Shown here piece by piece: positions 29,901 to 35,643 of a stretch of 35,643 nucleotides of DNA. Position numbers and translations under genes: made by a program. The stretch is taken from contig JAMCTA010000002.1 of the NCBI GenBank assembly GCA_023381895.1, forward strand, positions 1-35,643. The letters are read 5' to 3'. Position 1 is the first letter of the stretch. Every line of letters begins with the position of its first letter. Source of the stretch: Chloroflexota bacterium (GTDB lineage: Bacteria; Chloroflexota; UBA4733). The notes beneath the pieces were generated by a model that saw only the letters and a list, made by a program, of their open reading frames with translations, made no database searches and had not been told where the DNA came from.

Positions 29901-30859
29901 CACCGGCCTCTTTCCATGAGTTTCACTTCACCGAGCGAGAACACGAAGATGATTGCGAACAGGATCATAGCCATGGCAGAGGCCTTACCCATGTGCAGGA
30001 ACGTGAAGGCCGTGTCATAGACATTCAGGACGACGACCCTCGTGCTATCCACCGGTCCCCCGTTTGTCATGATGAAGACGGGAGTGAAGACCTGCAGCGC
30101 GTTGATCGTAATGATCACCAGCACGAACAGCGTGGTCGGATTCAAGAGCGGTAACGTGATGTAGCGAAACGTCTGTGACCGGCTGGCGCCATCCACCCGC
30201 GCCGCATCCAGGTGCTCCTGGGCGATCCCTTGGAGTCCGGCTAGGTAGATGATGGCGTAGTAGCCCAAGCTTTGCCAGACGCTCACGAGAATGATGCAGG
30301 GCATCGCTTCTGTCTCTGATGAAAGGAAGCTCTGCGGTGGGAGGTGTAGATTCACCAACAATGCGTTGAGGGGGCCGTACGTCGGATCGAAGATATATGC
30401 CCAGATAATCGCTACAGCGACAGCCGACGTCACCACGGGTGTAAAGAAGATCGTGCGCCAGAGACTCAGCCAGTGCACGCCGCTGTTCAGGAGTAGCGCT
30501 ACTGCCAGCGACAGCGGGGGCAAGAAGACGAGGTTGCCCAGGGCAAAAGCGAAGCTGTTCACCAGTGTCTTCTTGAAAAGCGGGTCAGCCGTCAGGAGCT
30601 CCTGATACTGATCTAGGCCGACGAACGGCATGCTGGTGATCGGGGAGAGCATGTCCCAGTCGTGGAGGCTGACATAGACAGCAAAACAGAGCGGTCCCAG
30701 GAAAAAGACGAGGAAGAACAGCAGCGCCGGAGACACAAACAAGATGCCGGCGCGCGCCTTCTTGTCGAGACGCTGGTAGCGGCGCCGGCGCCTCGTATGG
30801 TCGAAGGCGGCTACCGTTCTCAGTGGCAGATCACGACGCATCACAACCTGTGACCTCAT
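29900..30859 (-). CDS. Carbohydrate ABC transporter permease (MalF type)
   Basis: A 319-residue membrane subunit. The N-terminus is basic (HTRRRRRYQRLDKKARAG), followed by GILFVSPALLFFLVFFLGPLCFAVYVSL as helix 1. The EAA loop is EHLDAARVDGASRSQTFRYITLPLLNPTTLF. Six helices are visible in all. The start could be ATG 30859 or ATG 30841; I kept the longer one, but neither has a strong ribosome site. It pairs with the MalG-type permease downstream, whose start it overlaps, and with the binding protein 32 bases upstream. There is no ATPase gene here, so it probably uses a shared ATPase such as an MsmK-like one. Confidence 0.92.
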   Translation of the reverse strand: MRSQVVMRRDLPLRTVAAFDHTRRRRRYQRLDKKARAGILFVSPALLFFLVFFLGPLCFAVYVSLHDWDMLSPITSMPFVGLDQYQELLTADPLFKKTLVNSFAFALGNLVFLPPLSLAVALLLNSGVHWLSLWRTIFFTPVVTSAVAVAIIWAYIFDPTYGPLNALLVNLHLPPQSFLSSETEAMPCIILVSVWQSLGYYAIIYLAGLQGIAQEHLDAARVDGASRSQTFRYITLPLLNPTTLFVLVIITINALQVFTPVFIMTNGGPVDSTRVVVLNVYDTAFTFLHMGKASAMAMILFAIIFVFSLGEVKLMERGR

Positions 30860-30891
30860 TGGGCGCAGGGCGCCGGAAACGACGCCGGTGT

Positions 30892-32346
30892 CTAGCCATA
30901 GTTCTTCTTGAGCAAGGCGTCGACCTGGGTCTGCGCGGTCGTGAGCGCCTGCTCCGGGGTTGCATTGCCGAACTCCACGGCCTCGATCTGCTTTTGCAGG
31001 TCCACGGTGATTTCTGCACCGCCGAGTACGACTGGGAAGGGTCTGGCACTTTGTAGCTCGTCGACGTACGTCTTGAGGAATGGCGTATCGAGCTCTCGCG
31101 CGTGGGCCGTGAGATCGCTGTTCCGGCTGGGGAGGATCCCTTGAGAAAGCAGCCAGTCCCCCATCCGGGAGGACTTACCGGTAGCGGCCGGTCCGTTGAG
31201 CCACTTAAGGAACTGCCAGGCCTCCGGCTGCACCTTACTCGATCGGTTAAGCGTGTAAAGCCAGACGTACGACACAGCGATAGCCTTACTGCCGGAGGGC
31301 CCTACTGGAATCGGAGCAGTGGCGACGTCCGCGAAGTGATCCTTCATCGTGGACTTCAGCCCGCTTTCCCACCAGTTCGCCATGATAATCATGGCCGTCT
31401 TCCCCAACTCGAAGTTGTTCGCGTAGGCCTTACCGAGGTCAGCAGCCATGACCTTCTCGTTAATGAGCTGCTTGTAGAGATCGAGCGTCTCGAGGCCTTG
31501 CTTGCTATTGAAGACGGATTTCTTGAAGTCCGGGGCAAGCAGATCGCCGCCGTTAGACCAGAGCATAGACAGCCAGGGGTGCACGACGCCGGAGTCCCAG
31601 CCATTAATCGTTCCGAAGCCCTGCCGGATGATCCGGCCCGAACTATCCGTCTTGGTGAGCTTGTGCGCTGTGGCTAGGAGCTCCGTCCAGTTTGTCGGCG
31701 GCCCAACACTGCCTACATCCTCGAAGAGCCGTTTGTTGTAGTTCAGGGCGTAGGTATCAATCTCTGTGGGGTAGCCATAGAGGTGGCCCTGGCTGCTCAC
31801 GGCGTCGACGGCGCCGGGCGCATAGGCCGGCTTGACGTCGCTCTCGACATCGTTCGGCGCCGGCGCCAGGAGGTTGTTCTTTAACAGATCCGGCAACCAC
31901 AGATCGTAGATGTGATAGATGTCATAGCCTGTCCCGGAGAGCTGGGAAACGGTGATCTTCTTCAGGAGCTGGTCAAAGGGTACCGTCAAGACATCCACCG
32001 TTGTGCCGGGATTCACCTGCTGGTATTCCGTGAGGTACGGCTGGAAGACCTTGAGTGTTGTCGCGTCCCAGTGAGTCAGCATGGTCACTTTAGTCGCCGT
32101 TTTGCCGGCGGCACGGGCAGTGGCTGCCGAAGGCGCCGGCGTGCTGGCACTGGACTGTGCCGTACTGCTCGTGGCTGCATTGGTAGTTGTGGATCGCACG
32201 CTGGCTGGCGTGGAAGTTGCGACAGTAGAAGTGGTGGTTATGGTCGCGCCGCCGCAAGCGGCAAGCAGCGCCGTTCCGGCAAACACTGCCGGCGTGCGTG
32301 CTGCCAGGCGTAGCAGCGCGCGGCGGGTTAGTTCTCTCGGCATCAT
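30892..32346 (-). CDS. Extracellular solute-binding lipoprotein (family 1, sugar type)
   Basis: A 484-residue exported binding protein, first gene of the transporter operon. The N-terminus has RR in LTRRALLRLAARTPAVFAGTALLAAC, a Tat-like signal with lipobox LAAC and Cys31 as lipid anchor. Residues of about 32-85 are a Ser/Thr/Ala linker like that of the cupredoxin lipoprotein. The fold then starts with KVTMLTHWDATTLKVFQPYLTEYQQVNPG, and LPNxxPxx-like GYPTEIDTYALNYNKRLFEDVG, AMIIMANWWESG and AWQFLKWLNGP are the family 1 marks. Either ATG of the pair at 32346/32343 fits, with GAGGATG upstream. The ligand could be an amino sugar or sugar derivative, judging from the PIG-L neighbour; this is inference. 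Confidence 0.9.
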   Translation of the reverse strand: MMPRELTRRALLRLAARTPAVFAGTALLAACGGATITTTSTVATSTPASVRSTTTNAATSSTAQSSASTPAPSAATARAAGKTATKVTMLTHWDATTLKVFQPYLTEYQQVNPGTTVDVLTVPFDQLLKKITVSQLSGTGYDIYHIYDLWLPDLLKNNLLAPAPNDVESDVKPAYAPGAVDAVSSQGHLYGYPTEIDTYALNYNKRLFEDVGSVGPPTNWTELLATAHKLTKTDSSGRIIRQGFGTINGWDSGVVHPWLSMLWSNGGDLLAPDFKKSVFNSKQGLETLDLYKQLINEKVMAADLGKAYANNFELGKTAMIIMANWWESGLKSTMKDHFADVATAPIPVGPSGSKAIAVSYVWLYTLNRSSKVQPEAWQFLKWLNGPAATGKSSRMGDWLLSQGILPSRNSDLTAHARELDTPFLKTYVDELQSARPFPVVLGGAEITVDLQKQIEAVEFGNATPEQALTTAQTQVDALLKKNYG

Positions 32347-32494
32347 CGCGAATACATCCTCAATCTCCTCGGGCGCTGTCCCGAGTCACAGGTGGCCAAA
32401 CCCAAACCGCGGGAGTATCGAAGTGAATGGGAGCCATAGGGCCCTCGATGTCCCGATAGCCAATCCTTTCTCCCGCGTGCCGGCGAGAATCCGC

Positions 32495-32692
32495 CTACGT
32501 GCGTGCTGTCGTAGCCACGTTAGCGCGGGCCATTGCACCAGAGCGCCGCCGATGATCGGCTGGCCAGCACATCGGCTGGGCGTGTGTGGTGAGGGGGAGC
32601 TGCAGGGGAAGCCGGTGCTCTGCGGCGCGGGCGAAGCCGCCGGCACCACCAAGCGGCGGGGACATGTGGACGTGCTCGTCAGTGATCACCAT
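32495..32692 (-). pseudogene. Truncated amidohydrolase N-terminus (paralogue of 23878-24996)
   Basis: From ATG 32692 the minus strand reads MVITDEHVHMSPPLGGAGGF, then EHRLPLQLPLTTHAQP and ADHRRRSG, and stops at TAG 32497-32495. This aligns along about 50 residues with the start of the amidohydrolase at 24996 (IIDVHAHVFPPL, GFTGPEEHALFLQLYIATHAQP, RDHARSYG), including the metal HxH. After that the similarity is lost. The bases before the ATG (GTCAAGGA and the operator-like stretch further up) also match the intact copy. It is the remnant of a second, now broken amidohydrolase gene. Confidence 0.75.
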
Positions 32693-32717
32693 ACCATCCT
32701 TGACGGCTGTGTACTGT

Positions 32718-32744
32718 TGGTATGATGGTACGAAGTATAGGACA
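32718..32744 (-). promoter_or_regulatory. Diverged copy of the GntR operator region
   Basis: On the minus strand CTATACTTCGTACCATCATAC lines up with the intact operator's CTATAGTACGTATCATCGTAC with about five mismatches in 21. It lies ahead of the truncated amidohydrolase, in the same relative place as in the intact copy. The right half is weaker. It may still bind the regulator and act on the neighbouring binding-protein or dehydratase genes. Confidence 0.5.
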
Positions 32745-32917
32745 AAATGCGATCGGTGGCAATAGGCTTGCTTCCATTGACAGCCCCGCGTGGGGACATT
32801 AGCGTTGCCCCGGGTGGATCGCTGCCGGCCTGCCCCAGGCCCAAGCCGGAGGCTTGGTCGATCGACAGCAGGGAATGCTGGCTTCCAATGGGGCGGGCAG
32901 CAAGTGGAAAGGATGCT

Positions 32918-34006
32918 GTGTCCGTGCGCATCACCGATATCACGATGACGGAGTTCTCTCTGCCGCGCGAGAAACCCTATTGGAACTCGATCATCAAGAC
33001 AGCAGGAGCGGGTTTTGCGCGCGTGGAGATTCACACTGATGAGGGCGTCACGGGCACGGGCTTTGGCGGACAGCGCCATCTCGTGTTGGGGCGCTTGCGG
33101 CAGGTCCTGGTTGGGCAAGATCCCATGAGCGCAGAGGCCTGCTGGAACCGTCTCTATGCCTTCAATCGCAAACCGGTGGCGAAGGGCGAGCACATCTCTG
33201 CTATTGGCGTCGTCGACATCGCTCTGTGGGACCTCCGCGGCAAAGCATTGGGACAGCCTCGCTGGCGGCTCATGGGTGGACACCGGCGGGAAGTACCAGT
33301 GTACGCAGCTGGTGGCTACTACGAGGAGGGCAAAGGGATCCGTGAGCTCGTCGCTGAGATGGAGAGCTTTCTCTCTCGCGGCTATCGAGCCGTCAAAATG
33401 AAGGTGGGCTGGCCTGGCGCCGGCTTGAAGCACGACGCTGAGAGAGTGCACGCGGTGCGATTGGCCATCGGCCCAGAGATCGACCTCATGGTTGATGTCA
33501 ACAACGCCTGGGATGTCAACACCGCTCTGCGCTTCGCTCGCATGATCGAACGAGACGACCCCTACTGGTTCGAGGAGCCGCTACCAGCCGATGACTATCG
33601 CGGTCAGGCAGCTCTCTGCGCCGCGCTCGACGTGCCGGTGGCCAGTGGCGAGAACGAGTTCACGCGCTGGGGCTTTCGCGATCTCATCGAAGCGCGCGCT
33701 GTGGACATTGTGCAAGCCGATCCCCGCACCTGCGGCGGATTCACCGAGTGGCTGAAGATTGCTGCCTTTGCCTCAGCCTACCACCTACCGATGGCCCCGC
33801 ACGGAGGCCCACACGTTGGGGCGCACTGCGTGGGGGCGGTAGCCAATGGGCTCATCGTCGAGAGCTACGTGCACTCCGTGGAGCAGCATCTCAACGTCTT
33901 TGTCGAGCCGCCCGAGATTCGTAATGGCACAGTCATCTTGCCGGAGCGCCCCGGCCTGGGGTTGCTCTGGGACGAAGAAGTGATCCGGCGAGAGCTCAAG
34001 AGCTAA
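32918..34006 (+). CDS. Mandelate racemase/muconate-lactonizing family dehydratase
   Basis: A 362-residue enolase-superfamily enzyme, probably an acid-sugar dehydratase. The catalytic lysine motif KxK is Lys160/Lys162 in RAVKMKVGW. Metal ligands are Asp193 (MVDVNNAW), Glu219 (FEEPL) and Glu245 (SGENEF), and the His of the C-terminal motif is His295 in MAPHGG. The N-terminal capping domain starts with RITDITMTEFSLPREKPYW. I chose GTG 32918 after AAAGG with a five-base gap; GTG 32924 is close. The frame is open to 32747 without similarity. It runs divergently from the transporter operon, and the broken amidohydrolase and operator relic lie between them. Confidence 0.9.
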   Translation: MSVRITDITMTEFSLPREKPYWNSIIKTAGAGFARVEIHTDEGVTGTGFGGQRHLVLGRLRQVLVGQDPMSAEACWNRLYAFNRKPVAKGEHISAIGVVDIALWDLRGKALGQPRWRLMGGHRREVPVYAAGGYYEEGKGIRELVAEMESFLSRGYRAVKMKVGWPGAGLKHDAERVHAVRLAIGPEIDLMVDVNNAWDVNTALRFARMIERDDPYWFEEPLPADDYRGQAALCAALDVPVASGENEFTRWGFRDLIEARAVDIVQADPRTCGGFTEWLKIAAFASAYHLPMAPHGGPHVGAHCVGAVANGLIVESYVHSVEQHLNVFVEPPEIRNGTVILPERPGLGLLWDEEVIRRELKS

Positions 34007-34169
34007 AGTGAAGCCACGATGGAACCTGCAGAGCAAGGGCGGGTACGCTCCAGTCCCGAGTGCGGCGACAGGAGGAGCGAGTGTGGACGATTTGCAGGCA
34101 GACTTTGCGCGCTGGGAGCTCGCGCGCGGGCGGTGCGGCAGCGCATGTATGGAGCGCCGACGGCACTCG

Positions 34170-34560
34170 ATCGGGATGCCCACACCATTTGGTGTCTGGC
34201 TGGCCGACTTTCGGAGCGCGGGGCCGGCGAGTCTCGCGTTCGAGCACACCGGCGGTCCCCCCGCCCTCACGCGGGAGCGGCAAGCGCCGCCCCAGGCTGC
34301 CGGCATCGAGCGAACTGGAACTGGAACGTGGTGAGAGAATTCGTGCAACGCCGCTTTGGCATCTGGTTGCGACGCAGCGCCTGCCGGACCTACCTGCATC
34401 GCTTGGGCTTCGTGCTCAAACGTCCGAAGAAGCGACTTTTGAAGGCGGACGAGAGGAAGCGTCAGGCCTTTGTGCGCGAGCACGTCGACGCGTTCTTTCG
34501 TCGGCTCACCCAGCGCGCCGGCGAGGTGAAGCAACGCTGCCGAACCGTGTTGCAGGCGAG
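34170..34560 (+). pseudogene. IS630-family transposase fragment
   Basis: The strongest part is VREFVQRRFGIWLRRSACRTYLHRLGFVLKRPKKRLLKADERKRQAFVREHVDAFF (about 34330-34500), the N-terminal helix-turn-helix part of an IS630 transposase. In another frame just upstream, ADFRSAGPASLAFEHTGGPPALTRERQ (about 34200-34280) is the preceding segment, so a frameshift separates them. The DDE catalytic part is absent. The remnant begins shortly after the dehydratase gene ends. Confidence 0.7.
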
Positions 34561-34614
34561 TGCCGACGCCCTCAGCACTTCACCGCCGGCTTGCAATGTA
34601 GATCCCGTCGCGGC

Positions 34615-34667
34615 TTGAGTTTAGATGCGCAACGCCGAAATTGCGTTTTGGCGTGTAACGCAGTCAA
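34615..34667. repeat. Interrupted inverted repeat between IS fragments
   Basis: TTGA..GCG..ACGCC on the left mirrors GGCGT..CGC..TCAA on the right around a 13-base loop. It lies between the IS630 and IS66 fragments and may be an old element end or a hairpin. Support is weak. Confidence 0.3.
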
Positions 34668-34751
34668 GAAAATTGGTATTTGTTTACCGCGTTCCCGAGA
34701 GGAGTCGAGCGGACGAGGGTGTCTTGATCGCTGGTGTAAGATAGAGCCGCG

Positions 34752-35551
34752 ATGACAGCAGATGCTTTGCGGCCTCGCTATGAAGAACTGGCGACGGAGA
34801 ATACCGCTCTTCGGCAGCGTGTCGCCGAGTTGGAAGCGGTGCTGAAAACCGCCCTGGCACAGCTCGAGGCGGCTCGGCAGGCCGGGAAGCGGCAGGCGGC
34901 GCCGTTCTCGAAAGGGCCGCCGAAGGAGAATCCGCAGCGCCCGGGCCCAAAGGCCGGGCACCCGGCCGTGCGGCGAGACCAACCGCTGCGGGTGGATCGC
35001 GTTTTTGCGATCCCATTGCCCCACGCCACCTGCCTGACGTGTGGGGGCAAGCTGATCGGCCACACGATCCAGGTGCAGTACCAGGTCGAGATTGCCCTGG
35101 TCACGCCGATCGTGACGCGATGCAACATCGACGTGGCGCGCTGTGCGGGGAGTGCTGCCAGGCGCGCCACCCGAAGCAGACCTCGGAGGCGCTGGGAGCG
35201 GCAGCGGTGCAGATCGGCTCCAAGGCGCTGGGGCTGGCGGCGGCGTGCAAACACGGGCTGGACATCCCCTACCGTAAGGTCGAGCACGTGCTGGAGGCGG
35301 CGCTGGATTGGCTGCTGGCTGGGGAGCACACCGACCCGGGCAACGCCCGGCTGGTGAAGCTGCTGCGCAAGCATCGCGGGCAACTGCTGACCTTCTTGTA
35401 CGTGGCGGGACTGGCGCCGGCGAAGAATGCCGCCGAGCGGGCGATCCGGCCAGCGGTGCTGGTGCGGAAGACCTCGGGGGGCAATCGCCGTGACCGGGGG
35501 GCGAGCACGCACGCGGTGCTGAGCAGCATCATCCGGACGTGTCAGCAGTAG
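34752..35551 (+). pseudogene. IS66-family transposase remnant, frameshifted and internally deleted
   Basis: The start reads an IS66 TnpC N-terminus: a coiled segment (LRQRVAELEAVLKTALAQLEAARQ), GKRQAAPFSKGPPKENPQRPGPKAGHP and a zinc-finger-like HATCLTCGGKLIG. Near 35145 the frame is lost; the continuation QARHPKQTSEALGAAAVQIGSKALGLAAACKHGL is in another frame. After KVEHVLEAALDWLLAGEHTDPGNARLVKLLRKHRGQLLTFL the C-terminus APAKNAAERAIRPAVLVRKTSGGNR is present. The DDE block between KVEHVL and the C-terminus is deleted, leaving only the last catalytic Glu (NAAER). It is not functional. Confidence 0.85.
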
Positions 35552-35643
35552 GGGCGCGACTTCTGTCATTTTACGCCCGATAGTGTGCATAGGTTTCACG
35601 GCCAAAGGGACGCCGGCAGTGAGCGTGCTGTAGAGTCGGGACA

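Noticed and set aside
32693..33451. 318-residue minus-strand frame covering the truncated amidohydrolase
   Set aside because: Only the segment after ATG 32692 has similarity; the rest is antisense to the dehydratase gene.
1..35643. CRISPR arrays, rRNA and tRNA genes
   Set aside because: No regularly spaced repeats, rRNA-like segments or tRNA cloverleaf patterns were noticed on either strand by eye.

Overview
The window looks like chromosomal DNA of a GC-rich, probably aerobic bacterium of the Chloroflexota, most like the Thermomicrobia (Sphaerobacter/Nitrolancea type). The hints are many GTG starts, Tat-exported lipoproteins with Thr/Ala-rich linkers, a cupredoxin plus c-type cytochrome pair, DUF2249 proteins, and a proS gene under a T-box. 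This taxonomic guess is inference. No rRNA, tRNA or CRISPR array was seen.

Layout. 1-2000 (minus): a metal-resistance operon of a CadC-like ArsR repressor, a cation diffusion facilitator and a GNAT acetyltransferase cut by the window edge, with a dyad operator. 2011-3975 (minus): prolyl-tRNA synthetase behind a T-box leader whose specifier reads CCC (Pro). 4304-5888 (plus): an exported cupredoxin lipoprotein and a membrane-anchored cytochrome c. 6256-7970 (plus): a two-gene ABC exporter whose ATPase has an odd start. 8046-9049 (minus): a small unknown gene coupled to a PHP phosphoesterase. 9493-11234 (plus): an accessory cassette of a TIGR04255-family protein, an unknown protein and a HEPN-like protein, next to a broken glutamine amidotransferase. 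11661-14098: a gene-poor stretch with palindromes and repeats, an XRE regulator, and a winged-helix protein ending in a DnaA-N-like domain. This may be a replication or plasmid-type module.

14245-19558 (minus) holds a DUF59 protein, a DUF1858-DUF2249 protein, a NnrS/oxidase-like membrane protein and a small DUF2249 protein. They lie behind a Crp/Fnr-type dyad and next to a Crp/Fnr regulator and a ferritin-like di-iron protein; nitrogen-oxide or nitrosative chemistry is my inference. 19678-23756 has a vapC fragment, an SDR, a Gfo/Idh/MocA oxidoreductase, and an ECF sigma factor followed by an alkyltransferase carrying a C-terminal Ada zinc domain.

23878-34006 is a catabolic island. An amidohydrolase and a GntR regulator diverge from a perfect operator. 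Then come a peptide-binding-protein relic, a D-cysteine desulfhydrase-like PLP enzyme, and a minus-strand operon (sugar-type binding protein, two permeases, a double-GNAT protein, a PIG-L protein). The island closes with a mandelate-racemase-type dehydratase. Between the binding-protein gene and the dehydratase lies a truncated second copy of the amidohydrolase start with a diverged operator, so the island has been duplicated and rearranged. The right end (34170-35551) is a graveyard of IS630 and IS66 transposase fragments.
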